A DNA stretch of 64,000 nt, from positions 62,001 through 126,000 of the forward strand of contig CDRNVI010000020.1 of assembly GCA_977017575.1 (NCBI GenBank), written 5' to 3'. Source of the stretch: Paramoeba atlantica (lineage: Eukaryota; Discosea). Position 1 is the stretch's first letter; each line of letters starts with the position of its first letter. Below are positions 9,860-19,523 of the stretch, piece by piece. Under the pieces are notes generated by a model, which was not told where the DNA came from, searched no databases, and saw nothing but the letters and a program-made list of their open reading frames with translations. The translations under genes and the position numbers were made by a program.

Positions 9860-10812
9860 CAGGGTTCGCAGAAACTATAAAACTATCGATATAGTACTAT
9901 ATAGTTACTATAAACTTTTTTTAAAAACTATAAAAAACTTTATTTTTTTGTTTCACATTTTAAGCACTTCTAAGCTCACCAACACGCCATAATTACACAG
10001 AGAAATCATTTGTGTACGATTTTTCTTATGTTTAAACCAGAAAATTGATGCCCGAAATTAAAGTTACGAGGGGTAGTTTCTGCAAAGATTATTTTATTGA
10101 AGTGTTGCGCACAGAGGGAAGTAAACAAGCGGTTGAATGTAACTTGTGTCAGGAGGGGACGTACCACAGTCCCATCGTGTGGCCTTGACAGATTGGGAAG
10201 AATCTTGCATCCCGAACATCTCACTGCATCGCTGTCGCCGTGCATGGGCTGGAGCCACCGACGTTATGTCTTGGGACTGAACAACTGCTGCTCACAATTC
10301 TATGAGTTTGAATAAATTTTACATCATGTTTTTCGGCGGTCATGGAACCGCGGGGAAGAGCGAGGATGTTTCGATAGCTATGTAACCCAGGCTAAAGTGG
10401 ACGAGGAAGGCTTCAAAGGCACCTTTAGTCCACCACAAAATGAAATGACATCTCCCGGTTTGTAAAGGATTCCGATGTGACAAAAGAATCTTTAAAGGAC
10501 ATACCCTTCCATTTTTGGGGTGGTTTGCCAAAGGTGCTTTTAGTATCTCCCTCGTCCACTTTAGCCTGGGTTACATTTTTTTCAGACTTCCTTGTCATAT
10601 CATACGTATGAAAGCGTGTAAGAACGCGTGTAGAGGCGTGTGTATGTCCTTCACAAGCGAAGAGGACTCAAAAAATATCACTTGTAACGTGAAAAAAACT
10701 TTATAGTTTTCTTATAGTTTTATAGTAAAATATAGTAAATATAGTACTATATAGTAACTATATTCGATAAAAAAAACTATATTTTGCTATATTATAGTTT
10801 CTGCGAACCCTG
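9860..10812. mobile_element. hAT-like MITE with 8-bp target duplication, nested
   Basis: The ends are 'cagggttcgcagaaactata' at 9860 and its inverted match ending 'gcgaaccctg' at 10812. Both sides carry the 8-bp duplication TTTAGAAG (9852-9859 and 10813-10820). CAGGG termini with 8-bp duplications are the hallmark of the hAT superfamily. The subterminal parts are made of 'atagtactatatag' palindromes. It has no transposase frame. It is inserted in the 9706-11147 element and itself contains a third element (10385-10571). Confidence 0.8.
10385..10571. mobile_element. Inner 187-bp MITE, 'ACCCAGG' family
   Basis: The inverted ends 'acccaggctaaagtggacga' and the complement 'tcgtccactttagcctgggt' are flanked by TA (10383-10384 and 10572-10573). 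A second member with much longer arms lies at 39998-40177. This is the third level of nesting: MITE in hAT-like MITE in MITE. Confidence 0.8.
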
Positions 10813-10988
10813 TTTAGAAGTACGTACGGTAGTTTAAGGGGCTTCTAAGTTGGTATAGAACACTTAAAAAGCTGTAAAAAATGATTTTAGACTAGAATTC
10901 TAGTTATTACCAAAGAATTCTAGGTATTGCCAAAGGAATTTCTCAACAAGAAGGCCCGCCATAGTGGGAAAATGAGCTGAATTTTGCC

Positions 10989-11121
10989 ATTTAAATAATA
11001 TAGTGTTATTTAAATAATATAGTGTTATTTAAATAATATAGTGTTATTTAAATAATATAGTGTTATTTAAATAATATAGTGTTATTTAAATAATATAGTG
11101 TTATTTAAATATTATAGCGTT
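10989..11121. repeat. Tandem array, 19-bp unit x 7
   Basis: Seven head-to-tail copies of 'atttaaataatatagtgtt', the last with two changes. They lie just inside the right end of the outer MITE, so they are probably its subterminal repeats rather than an independent satellite. Confidence 0.9.
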
Positions 11122-11147
11122 ATTAAATAACATACCGTTCCCCGGGT

Positions 11148-11344
11148 TAAAAAAATTTCATGGGGGAAAAGTTAAAAGCCCATGGGACATTGTAGACAAG
11201 CTAAGAGAAACATAAAATATAGAATGTGCATCACGAGGTATTACAACACTCAAGAAAAAGAAATTACGCTCAATGTCGATAGCATAGTGTACTTCAATAA
11301 TTTGAGGATTTTCGAGAGAACTATAAATTGATCGAACTTTGAAT
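11148..11344. other. Gene-free stretch
   Basis: AT-rich sequence between two MITEs; nothing recognised. Confidence 0.5.
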
Positions 11345-11510
11345 CATTTATTCACCCCCCTTACTTCACCACAAAGTACGGGTCTTGGGCCAAAAAGTGG
11401 GGGCTAAGAGGGGTGAAACCTGCTCGATTCTAGCGTGTTCGCCCGTGTTCGCCCAACTGACGTTTCTGCAGGTTTTACCCCTCTAAGTAAGGGGGGGGGG
11501 GTAACGGTAT
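11345..11510. mobile_element. Palindromic MITE, 'GTTACCCCC...CTTACTT' family
   Basis: It starts 'cacccccttacttcaccaca' and ends 'ctaagtaaggggg...gtaacggtat', with a GC-rich middle containing 'gttcgcccgtgttcgccc'. It is related to 9001-9090 by both arm sequence and terminus. Confidence 0.55.
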
Positions 11511-11963
11511 CCTAGATGGATAGCCCTGACTATTATCAAAGGTACACAAACGATATTCAAAATGTTTCGCCAATTCTGTGTACTTCAGCGGATCTTGGAC
11601 ATTCGGAGATCGCTTCGCACCAGGGCGCACGTGATGAATAAGAGTTCCCCCTGATGCATTACCAAAGGCAGTCTGCAAAGGAGCAGCAGGAATTTTGTCT
11701 TCCAAATTTCGGATGGTCTGCGATCTACGTTGACGAGCCTGAGATGGTGATTCCTGTGAAATATTTCCGTTATCGGTGGGGGTTTCTATACCTCTTCTAG
11801 AAGACTTACGCGTCGTCCTCTTTTCCTCCTTGCTTTGGGTCATGGGGTAAGATTTGAAAGACAAAGAGGGTCTATAGAATATTGGTCAATGATCATGAAT
11901 TTTTAGAAAGACATGCATGTCAGTAATATGAACGCGATATTGATTGCTGTCATATAAATTTGA
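11511..11963. other. No supported gene
   Basis: A minus-strand frame of 129 codons (11475-11864) is rich in Ser, Arg and Thr, with no recognisable domain, and part of it lies in the MITE end. It could be transposon debris. I do not call it. Confidence 0.3.
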
Positions 11964-12282
11964 TACTACCGTATACCCCCCCCCCCCAGTAAGATATCCC
12001 CCAGTGAGAGAGATTTGGCCCTTTTTGGGCTGACCCCCAGTAAGAGAGATTTGGCTCGGGATCCCCACAGGAGACGTATAGGGTAGGGGGTGGGTGTCTG
12101 CATGTTGGGTGACTCGGGGGTAACCCAAAGAAGCGTTTTAACACGTTTTCAAGAAGAAAAAATAGTCAAAAAAATTGGGAGAAAAGAGGAACTTGGCCAA
12201 AAAAGCATACCCCCCCAGTAAGAGAGATTTGGCCATTTCGACCCAAAACCCATTCTCTTACCGGGGGGTATACGGGAGTAGG
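11964..12282. mobile_element. MITE with 'CCGTATACCCCCC' ends and internal direct repeats
   Basis: The left end 'taccgtataccccc' and right end 'ggggggtatacggg' are inverted. Inside, 'agtaagagagatttggc' occurs three times (about 11989, 12033 and 12216), with one copy changed. About 320 bases, no coding capacity. One of several MITE families here whose termini contain C-runs. Confidence 0.65.
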
Positions 12283-12411
12283 TTACATGGGTGACAGTAC
12301 TCTCAAATACCGCATCATTACATATAATTTTCCGAAACAGATGTCTTAACCCCTCAGCTGCGGGGGGTTTGCGTCCTCAAGTTTGCGTCATCCTCTCTCA
12401 TTAGTAAAAAA

Positions 12412-12457
12412 TGTAGTGACCTGTAGTGAGGTCACTACAGGTCACCTGCAGGGTATG
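12412..12457. repeat. Palindromic CACTAC repeat, right copy
   Basis: Perfect palindrome with arms 'gtgacctgtagtga' and 'tcactacaggtcac' around a 2-base centre, followed by 'ctgcagggtatg'. It matches 7535-7570 in inverted orientation. Confidence 0.7.
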
Positions 12458-12479
12458 TACTATCTACCGAGGCCTCGGA

Positions 12480-12552
12480 GGGTCAAATGTAAACCGCGGT
12501 TTCGCGCCGCTTCGGCACGGTTTCGCACGGCACCACCCGCAGCCCCTCATAC
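12480..12552. repeat. Solo right end of the GAGGGGCTGCGGGT transposon family
   Basis: GC-rich block ending 'cacccgcagcccctc', the same terminal 14 bases as the large element at 34374-38934. Inside it has 'ggtttcgc' and 'cggcacggtttcgcacgg' repeats. A matching left end lies at 14812-14865. No coding sequence belongs to it here. It is about 500 bases upstream of the first host gene. Confidence 0.6.
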
Positions 12553-13052
12553 GTTTTCGAGAAGTGTTGTTCAATATTTTGCATCTTTTATGTTGCTGAT
12601 CTGCCCCCAATACGCAGCATGGTTCTCTCATTCCCAATTACATCTTTAGTCATCTTCCATGCCTCCTTCGGACGCCGCTTGAAAAATTTCGGTCACTAAG
12701 CTCCACTGGACCGTCAATGAACATGGAATACGTTGAGAGTCCGAGAGGCTCGAAAGTTTTCACAGATGCAGACTGCGAGCGTTCCAGGGCTACAGTGAAG
12801 GGATCGACGTCACTTTTGTACGCGGAATGGCGAGGGCCCGCGTGAGGTTCTTTTGTACCTTGTTGTCACCTTTACATGAAAAGTAGTGACAGATAACTAG
12901 CCTAGTAAATACTATACCCCCCTAGTCTAGGGGGTTACAGTATTTACCAATTGTGGGTAAGTTTGCCGAATGTCGGTGTATCCCCTTCATGTGTGTACAT
13001 AGTACGTGTTGTATAGGACCTTTTGCTTCAAGAATATTTCATTACGCAATCT
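12553..13052. other. Upstream region of the cytochrome-b5-reductase-like gene
   Basis: No gene. At 12905-12945 a small palindrome 'aatactatacccccctag...ggggttacagtattt' resembles the C-run MITE ends. Confidence 0.5.
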
Positions 13053-14129
13053 ATGTCAATCACCTCGAGATATGCTTGTTTAGGTGCTGCTTGTGTGTTC
13101 AGTGTTGTATATTACAAATCACGGAAAAAGCAAAATGACACTTTTACCGAGAACGGTTTGCAAGTTGAACGGGAAAGTCGTAGCTTGGTACCGAGTGAGC
13201 AAACACAAACAACATCTATTATGGGAACCCCGTGCATGACTTCCCAAGCCGACTCTATTATATGTGTTTTAGATTCCCTAGAACCGGAAATACCGAATTG
13301 GGATCGGGCAATCTTAAAATGTCGCAGGAAAGAACCAATGGTAAAACGTAATGATGTCGTCTATTCCGGAAGAGAGCTTTCAGACGCTTCGGAAATTTCC
13401 TTTATTGATGAGAAAGGACGTTCGAGCCGATTTATACCAGTTAATTACCGGCCTACGTTCAAAGATAAGAGTGCACTTCCGATTAGCACTCCAGAAGAGA
13501 AATTCCGAGGACAAGATATTGGCGAGACACTGCTATGGGAATGGGCTGGCTTGATATCTAGCGAAGTTCCGCACGCTAGTCTAGGTGAACCTTCCAATTC
13601 TAAGTTTTCAATAGCACGTATCAAGCATTTTCCACGTGAATTGATCTTTTCAAAGACGTCAACTCTATCCTTTTTTGAATCCCCCATTAAAGGTGCCTTC
13701 AATTCTTCAAAGCATGTGTGCTTCGCAACGAAGTCAGGCATTGGTACATTTCTCGGGGCACTAAATAATTTTCGAAGTGGAGGAATCCCATTGCGGACGC
13801 AAACGCAGTTAGTCGTGCTAGCGCAGTCGTTAAATGAGATACCATTTTTTCAAGACCTCCTCGACATATCCCAATCTGACAAATCGGTGGATGTGTACTT
13901 TTCTGTCACTAAAGCCCCATGGAAGTGGCCAGCAGGCTTCAGTCCTTTACGTCATTCCGATCTTCGCTTGTTACTGCCACACGATTTCGATAGCTCAGTT
14001 TTCATGTCCGTATTTGGTGACAGTAATTTTGCGGAAAGCCTACTGGAATCTGAAGGACTGATACATCAAGCCTTAGGGGAAGCAGCGTTTAATACACTTA
14101 AGGACAGAATCTGTGTCGTTAGGTCATAA
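13053..14129 (+). CDS. Membrane-anchored NADH-cytochrome b5 reductase-like protein (358 aa)
   Basis: Probably a flavin oxidoreductase that moves electrons from NAD(P)H to a haem protein, anchored by one N-terminal membrane segment (residues 5-22). The C-terminal half looks like the NAD-binding lobe of cytochrome b5 reductase: 'HVCFATKSGIGTFLGALNN' near 226 stands where the family has G-G-T-G-I-T-P, and 'VYFSVTKAPWKWPAGFSPL' matches the usual 'WYTVD-APEGW-YS-GFV' segment. The nucleotide loop is degenerate and the FAD-binding R-x-Y-T motif is not obvious, so activity is uncertain. The start is the first ATG in frame (13053); the frame opens at 12.99 kb without another ATG. Just downstream lies transposon debris. 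Confidence 0.5.
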   Translation: MSITSRYACLGAACVFSVVYYKSRKKQNDTFTENGLQVERESRSLVPSEQTQTTSIMGTPCMTSQADSIICVLDSLEPEIPNWDRAILKCRRKEPMVKRNDVVYSGRELSDASEISFIDEKGRSSRFIPVNYRPTFKDKSALPISTPEEKFRGQDIGETLLWEWAGLISSEVPHASLGEPSNSKFSIARIKHFPRELIFSKTSTLSFFESPIKGAFNSSKHVCFATKSGIGTFLGALNNFRSGGIPLRTQTQLVVLAQSLNEIPFFQDLLDISQSDKSVDVYFSVTKAPWKWPAGFSPLRHSDLRLLLPHDFDSSVFMSVFGDSNFAESLLESEGLIHQALGEAAFNTLKDRICVVRS

Positions 14130-14684
14130 TATGCCCTGTGACATATCAACTTGTTTAGCATTCTGTTTTTTGACGATAAGAAAAGTTGTTTTCTTGCACG
14201 AGTGTTTTCTATGGCGCACGAGTGGCCGCAGGCCACGATCCAGATATTCTTCCACCTTTACTCCTAGCTCCTCTGTGATAACGAGCGCTGGTGGGGCGAA
14301 AGGAATTTTGCGATGCAACAATGACTTCATATACGTCTTCATCGATCGCAGATGTGACCTTCATACGTGAAATAAACTATTCGTTGATCTCAACATGGCT
14401 CATTATAAATAGAATGATAATTTAAAAATGTTTATGACTGCATTATGGGGTGTATAGTAATTGTACATTTTATTTGTGCAATGCGTACGCCGTTCGTGCA
14501 TTCGCAGTAAGGGGTCTAGGTATGGCGTAAAAGAACATTCACAAGGCGCAAAAAGTTCAAAAGACCTACACTTTAAGCCACATAGCACGTGTTCATTCCA
14601 TTTTTTGGTCTAAAATAGACCTCGTTCGACCTCAAATACAAGCACGGGTTTGGTGATGCACAACTGCAGGCCCTCAGCTGTAGA
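14124..14684 (-). pseudogene. Truncated end of the 4.56-kb transposon family with accessory-gene remnant
   Basis: Sequence from about 14140 to 14684 follows that of 38460-38934: the accessory-protein start ('RKIPFAPPALVITEELGVKVEE' here, 'RKTPFAPPALVVTEEELGAKVEE' there), then shared noncoding blocks 'ttaattgtacattt...', 'ctacactttaagc' and 'aaaatagacctcgttcgacc', and a decayed terminus 'gatgcacaactgcaggccctc'. The accessory frame has a stop near codon 9 and loses the match after about 60 codons. The transposase part is missing. It abuts the stop codon of the preceding host gene, so its minus-strand frame overlaps the last few bases of that gene. Confidence 0.7.
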
Positions 14685-14811
14685 CAAAATAAGAAACTTC
14701 GAAAAATTAACTTGGATAATAGTGGCCATAAATGTATCAAAAAATCGGAAAAAAATATTTTTTTTCAAGTACTTTCTTAAAATAAATGCCGAAATAAATG
14801 CCCAAAATAAG

Positions 14812-14870
14812 TGAGGGGCTGCGGGTTAGATTTGTGAAACAGCGCGAAACAGCGGTTTGTTTTTTGGTCT
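14812..14870. repeat. Solo left end of the GAGGGGCTGCGGGT transposon family
   Basis: 'gaggggctgcgggttagat' followed by 'gtgaaacagcgcgaaacagc', the inverse of the block at 12480-12552. Where its right end lies is not clear. Confidence 0.55.
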
Positions 14871-15035
14871 TTTAAAGCCGGTTGAAGGTCTAAAATTCAA
14901 TATTCAGGTTCATTTTTTGAAATTTGATAATGCAGTTCGTACCCCTATATGCTGAGGAACCGCATGTATGAGATTGATGACCTCTATTAAAGATTTTCTT
15001 GACACTTCCCTGTTCATTTCTATTTTAATCCCGCT

Positions 15036-15299
15036 TTACTCCCATGCTGTTCGACACGGTGGAACCGAACACGGAGGCTTCTTGTAAGACAGGCGGGTCG
15101 TCACTGCTAGCTTGGTGGACTCGAGAAACTGAATCGCGTTGAATGCCGTCGGGGTAGTGCTGTTTCTTTCGCAGAACGTACAAATGCGTTCCCACAGTCG
15201 TTCATGCGTAGTCCACTTCCCTTGTGCCCACATCGGGTATATCGCCTGATGGACATCGGCTATCCCTGCGCTGTCGGGTTTATTCCCAGCGTTCTGCAT
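15036..15299 (-). pseudogene. Possible tyrosine-recombinase N-terminal domain, fossil
   Basis: A minus-strand fragment with the pattern W-x-x-I-x-x-F-C...P...A-I-x-F-L...T-R-L-S-Y-x-K, which is how the core-binding domain of tyrosine recombinases from Cryptons and DIRS/Ngaro/VIPER-type elements reads. It is short and broken and lacks a catalytic domain. A separate recombinase-like fragment lies at 23985-24200. Which element class it came from cannot be told. Confidence 0.4.
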
Positions 15300-15872
15300 G
15301 TCAATTCTGTTACCCGAACCTTCTCCCGAGAAGTCGAATCGTCCGGTATGTTTCCAGTGTCTAGATCGCCTTTTCAGAGACAGGTTCAGTGGGGTCTTGA
15401 GGGTTAGGGCTATCCTGTCGCCCCATCGACAATGTCCGGCGCACAGTATTCAGAATACTGATCATTTACACTTTAACGTTTTTGTAGTTACAGGTGTGTT
15501 GTCTTAAAGAAGGAAGAAGGAAGAAGGTTTTAAAGAAGGTCTTCTTTAAAGAAAATACTTAGTAACTGACCTGTTCCGGTTCTCGGATTTTTGCTTGTTT
15601 GCTCGTTGTGACCTCGATTATTGACATTGCGGAGAAAAATGTAGTAAATCGGCTACGCAACCTCCGGTTCGGAGCTGGGATACCACCTAACTGAACATTA
15701 GATACTGATTTTAATCGACTTAAGAAAAAAAACATCAGAGGAACGAAGCTAGGGCGCTCTACGAAGTTATTTTCAGGCGTAGACTGATTTCTAAAAAAAT
15801 TATTCTTTGATACATTTACATCTTTGACCCAAAAACTTTTTTTCTTTTTTTATTTCGTCCTTACCAGCACAT
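15300..15872. other. Gene-free stretch
   Basis: No gene seen. A short tract of 'aagaaggaag' and 'aaagaaggtcttctttaaag' repeats with a hairpin lies at 15508-15555. Confidence 0.5.
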
Positions 15873-16072
15873 ATTACGACGACCCCCTTTATACTTCAAT
15901 GGTCAGACCCCCCCCCGTTATGCTTCGTTTTTCTCGTGTGCCCCCCTCCCCGAGGGGGGCGATTTTTTTCCGTAAATCTTCCAATCAGCTTTCGAACACA
16001 TTTTTGGCGATATTTTACCCCCTTTTATACTTTGTTTATGCTCAAAATGGGCGAAGTATAAAGGGGGCGTCA
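15873..16072. mobile_element. C-run MITE, family D, copy 1
   Basis: The left end 'gacccccctttatacttcaa' followed by 'tggtcagaccc', and the right end 'gggcgaagtataaagggggc' followed by 'gtcacagta', match the element at 46173-46488. The middle differs in length. It lies 190 bases before a host gene and might influence its promoter or leader. Confidence 0.7.
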
Positions 16073-16257
16073 CAGTAAGTAGGTTCTTTTTGCTAACTAC
16101 ATATATAGGATTTCAATTGATTTAGACAGAAGCTCGGAACCGTACTGCAAATATTCGTCAACTATGATTGTGCAGAATGTCACAAATTTCTTCTTCAAAT
16201 TTTTCAGCACCTGTAATTCTGAATATTATCTAATTAATCTTTTACCCACGACACGCA

Positions 16258-19014
16258 ATGGGCGATGAGATCAGTGAAGACGTCACATCTGTGAAGAAGC
16301 ACAAAACCTGTAAAGAAATATTTAAAAAGAAAGCTCCGGACGGTTCGGAGCATGTACGCGCGTCTTATACAGAAAATTGTAACCGACTTATTGAGACAAT
16401 CTTGATGAAGCGTGAAATATCCGAAAAATTGAGCACTGGATTTGATTTTACACTTCGAAAGATTCGTGAGAAATTAGTCCACTTACAAGCACTTATGCGA
16501 AACGACAACCATTCCATTGATAAACAAGCCTTCTCAAGTGAGTCTCAACCTTCTGAGCACGCATCATCCTCTTTGGCTGTCACGAATGAAATTCAAACAA
16601 AATATCTTACTTTGCAAATAGAATCTTACAAGGATACAATAGATAATTTAGAGCAATCGCATGCTTTACAAATAAAAGCAGCGGAAAAAGCTTTGCTGAA
16701 GTCATTTCACGAAAGAAGGAACATGCGGATGGCACTTCTTTCAAGTGAAATTGAGAAACACAAGCTTGTTTTGCTAGCGCGGAAGCTAGAAGGTCTGAAT
16801 AAAACATTCTCCTCAGAGATTGCTGTACTTCGTTCAAAAAAGCACCCAACATTGCAGAACACGGGTACCGGATTACCGCTTGAGTTCGAAATTAAACATC
16901 TTCGCAGAGAACTAGCTCTTGCCGTAAACCTCCTTGAGCATCAAACAAAATTTTCACTATCTCTACGAGCAATTGTAGGGAAAAATTCATGCAATCAATG
17001 TGCAACCGCACACGCAGAATCGAACGTAAAAACCTTGGGGAGTGACAGCGAAAACCCAAGGCTCCTTACTCTCGAGCATGAACTAGCGGTTACCAAAGAG
17101 CGCTTAGCTACTCTTGCGAATCAAAATTCAGATCTTAAAAGTATGCACGGGGAAGGCTTCTTGTTGCACCTAGATCACCTTCGTGAGAGTCACTCAAATC
17201 ATGATGCAGAACTCGACAAAGTATTGCGCCAAACATACGCAGTTAAGGAGGCGTATATTGTGGCCCTGGAAACGCTTAAAAACCGTTCTAAATCCTTTAT
17301 TGCATCTCAAACCGTATCAAACACGACCACAACTACGAGCGTCTCATCTAACACCTTGGAATCGAATACTCTTGATTCAATGTCGCGTGATTTCGTGGGC
17401 TATATCGACAGATTTCGCAGAATTTTCCGAGAACAAGAGCAGTTAAGCAGCGGAAGCCTACAGATTAATATGGATATGGCAAGAAGTGTAGAGAATTTTT
17501 CGGAATCTTTTTCACGTAAAATTGATGATTATATCCATAACAATTCAATTTGCTGTCTTGACTCCATAGAAAAGTTACTGAAAGGCTTTTGCGAATGGAA
17601 TTCAGAGGCCCGTAAGCAAGAGTTAACGAAAACAATGATGTCTCGCCTTGAGGCAATCGAAAAATCGTGGACCGAGTCGATGCCTTTGTTCGGGCTTCTT
17701 GTAGAAGAAATGCTCAGGGATCGCACTGACATTCTCGAAAAACACAGGTTTCTCACCTCAGAAAACGAATCTCTTCGAGTGCAACTGCACGATCTTCATC
17801 AAAAGCTCGAGAACACGCAACTTTCTCTCGAACAGTGCTGCGTTGCCGTTCCCGAATCTCACCTCGCGCTTGAACCTCATGGTTCAAGGTCTGAATCCCA
17901 CTCATCCCTAATTTCCACAATTCCTGATCAAGTTCCGTCTCCTCTGGGTACTCCGAAAGATATCCCGGAACTCGAAAGCCTCATTCAAGACATGTCCAGA
18001 GTACTCCGTGCACGGGCCACGCAGCACAACGATCTCACCTCCTCCTTGCTTGAAGCCCTGCAACTCTCCACCTCTTTTATCCGCCATGTCTGTCATGCGT
18101 CACTGTTCCCCCCTTTACCCCATCCCACCCATCACATGGAGAAAACACAAACCGGTGACGAAGAAGAAGAAGGACAAGAATACAAGAAAAAGAAACCATA
18201 TTCTCCTGTGAGTGACACGGAAGAGCAAAACACAACAGAGGCCGTTCACCGTTTGCAGGACAGCCTCGAACGCTTTCTTCATCTTATTCAACACATGACA
18301 CTACAAAGTAAAGCCCTCATGGCTAAGATGGAATCCCAACGTGACACCGATGGGGGGGAAGAACTTTACAAGTCGCTGTGTTCCATGGCGTGTGCCACAA
18401 CGCGGCAGATGAGACAGCTGGAGGAACGCGCGGGGGGGTACGGGAGGGGGGAGAGGGCTCGCTCACAGAGGGGAGGACCCGGGGCCTGTCCTCATGAGAA
18501 CCAAATCGATGGGGAAGAAAACATGGACAGGGGGAAGGGCGTAGAGCTGGAAACACAAAGATGGGGTTTATTCACGGTGGATCAGAAGCCTAAGGAGTTG
18601 AGGAATACGGAGGTGTCCGTGTTGGTGGGGATGAAACCCAGAGATGAAGGTGAAAACAAAAAGAGAAGGAAAAGAAGTGGGGAGATGGAGGCAAAGGGGA
18701 GCGAAGAAGAAGAGGAGGAGGAGGAGGAGGAGGGGTCGTTTAAGCCTGCAAGCCCCTTACCGAAATCAGATTCTCCTTCTTGCGATTGGAAAACGCTGTA
18801 TGAAGGGTCGGTGGAGAAAGTAAAACAGCTTTTGCAGTATGTAAGGGAGAAGGAGGAGAGACAGGAGGAGAGGAGGGAACACAGAGAGAAGGAGAACCAG
18901 GGGTTGCGTAGTGAACTCGACGCGTGTGAGGCGCGGTGTTTAAAGGTACGGCTGGAGAATCTGGAGCTGATGAAATTGGTGGAGGGGATAAAGGCTCAAG
19001 GAAAGGAGAGTTAG
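16258..19014 (+). CDS. Long coiled-coil protein (918 aa), function unknown
   Basis: Not recognised. The protein is mostly alpha-helical with several heptad stretches (about residues 85-230, 260-300, 470-530 and 845-915) and lacks membrane segments or enzyme motifs. Residues 610-640 are His/Pro-rich, 645-660 acidic and basic, 720-770 Gly/Arg-rich, and a run of about ten Glu near 820 comes from a GAG repeat. The last 70 residues form a strongly charged coil. It may be a cytoskeletal or scaffold protein. Codon usage shifts sharply: the first two thirds are AT-rich, the last third is G-rich in the coding strand. The start at 16258 is the first ATG after an in-frame stop, and a MITE ends 190 bases upstream. 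Confidence 0.75.
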   Translation: MGDEISEDVTSVKKHKTCKEIFKKKAPDGSEHVRASYTENCNRLIETILMKREISEKLSTGFDFTLRKIREKLVHLQALMRNDNHSIDKQAFSSESQPSEHASSSLAVTNEIQTKYLTLQIESYKDTIDNLEQSHALQIKAAEKALLKSFHERRNMRMALLSSEIEKHKLVLLARKLEGLNKTFSSEIAVLRSKKHPTLQNTGTGLPLEFEIKHLRRELALAVNLLEHQTKFSLSLRAIVGKNSCNQCATAHAESNVKTLGSDSENPRLLTLEHELAVTKERLATLANQNSDLKSMHGEGFLLHLDHLRESHSNHDAELDKVLRQTYAVKEAYIVALETLKNRSKSFIASQTVSNTTTTTSVSSNTLESNTLDSMSRDFVGYIDRFRRIFREQEQLSSGSLQINMDMARSVENFSESFSRKIDDYIHNNSICCLDSIEKLLKGFCEWNSEARKQELTKTMMSRLEAIEKSWTESMPLFGLLVEEMLRDRTDILEKHRFLTSENESLRVQLHDLHQKLENTQLSLEQCCVAVPESHLALEPHGSRSESHSSLISTIPDQVPSPLGTPKDIPELESLIQDMSRVLRARATQHNDLTSSLLEALQLSTSFIRHVCHASLFPPLPHPTHHMEKTQTGDEEEEGQEYKKKKPYSPVSDTEEQNTTEAVHRLQDSLERFLHLIQHMTLQSKALMAKMESQRDTDGGEELYKSLCSMACATTRQMRQLEERAGGYGRGERARSQRGGPGACPHENQIDGEENMDRGKGVELETQRWGLFTVDQKPKELRNTEVSVLVGMKPRDEGENKKRRKRSGEMEAKGSEEEEEEEEEEGSFKPASPLPKSDSPSCDWKTLYEGSVEKVKQLLQYVREKEERQEERREHREKENQGLRSELDACEARCLKVRLENLELMKLVEGIKAQGKES

Positions 19015-19523
19015 CAAAACCGGGGTAGGGGTTGTAAATATCGCGTTGTGGGTTTCGTAGTGTGGGTTTCGTTACTCGTTTTTATGAGTTTCGTGCCAAG
19101 GGGGAAGTGATCCCGGGATGCGGGGAAGGTTTTGACAAGGGCTTGGGAGAGCAAGCGACGGGGGAGAAGGAAGGATTGGTAACGGTCGAGATCAGAGTCT
19201 TCCTCCGGGGGTCTTATTGTGGTAGTGGGAGTGCAGTAGCGTGGGGGAGGGGTTGGAGGGAGGACAAAAGGGCAGGATGGGTTTGTTTTCGGGGAAGTGG
19301 GGGTAGTGGGTTAGTTGCGACAGGGTACGCAGTTACAATGTCATTACAAAGGTCAAGAATGGAATCCCCGTTGTCGTTACTCTCCTTTGAATTCGCAATT
19401 CATATTGACAAACCACGTGAAAAAAGCCATTCCAAATATTTTTTTTGAATGTAAAAACAAAAAAAGTTCACACAAACTCTATCCTTTTCTTCTCTCCCCT
19501 TTCTACGCGTCCCTGACCTCCCC
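19015..19523. other. Intergenic, G-rich then pyrimidine-rich
   Basis: No supported gene; open frames here start only at non-ATG codons. After 19440 the plus strand becomes strongly C/T-rich and runs into the next start codon, as in front of several other genes in this window. Confidence 0.5.

Larger units (their letters stand above)
9706..11147. mobile_element. Outer MITE with 19-bp subterminal repeats and TA target duplication
   Basis: The terminal inverted repeats read 'acctggggaacggtatatta' at 9706 and the complement of 'taacataccgttccccgggt' at 11147; both are flanked by TA (9704-9705 and 11148-11149). Copies of 'atttaaataatatagtgtt' lie just inside both ends: a clean array at 10989-11121 and inverted, imperfect copies at 9722-9830. 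Without its insert the element is about 490 bases and has no coding capacity. TA duplication suggests mobilisation by a Tc1/mariner-type transposase. A second element sits inside it at 9860-10812. Confidence 0.75.

Noticed and set aside
10989-11121. Regular repeats that could suggest a CRISPR array
   Set aside because: The units are directly contiguous with no unique spacers and match the subterminal repeats of a MITE. The array at 39428-39715 is likewise plain tandem DNA.
19062-19448. Plus-strand frame after the coiled-coil gene
   Set aside because: It starts only at GTG, is Gly/Arg-rich from G-rich DNA, and shows no domain.
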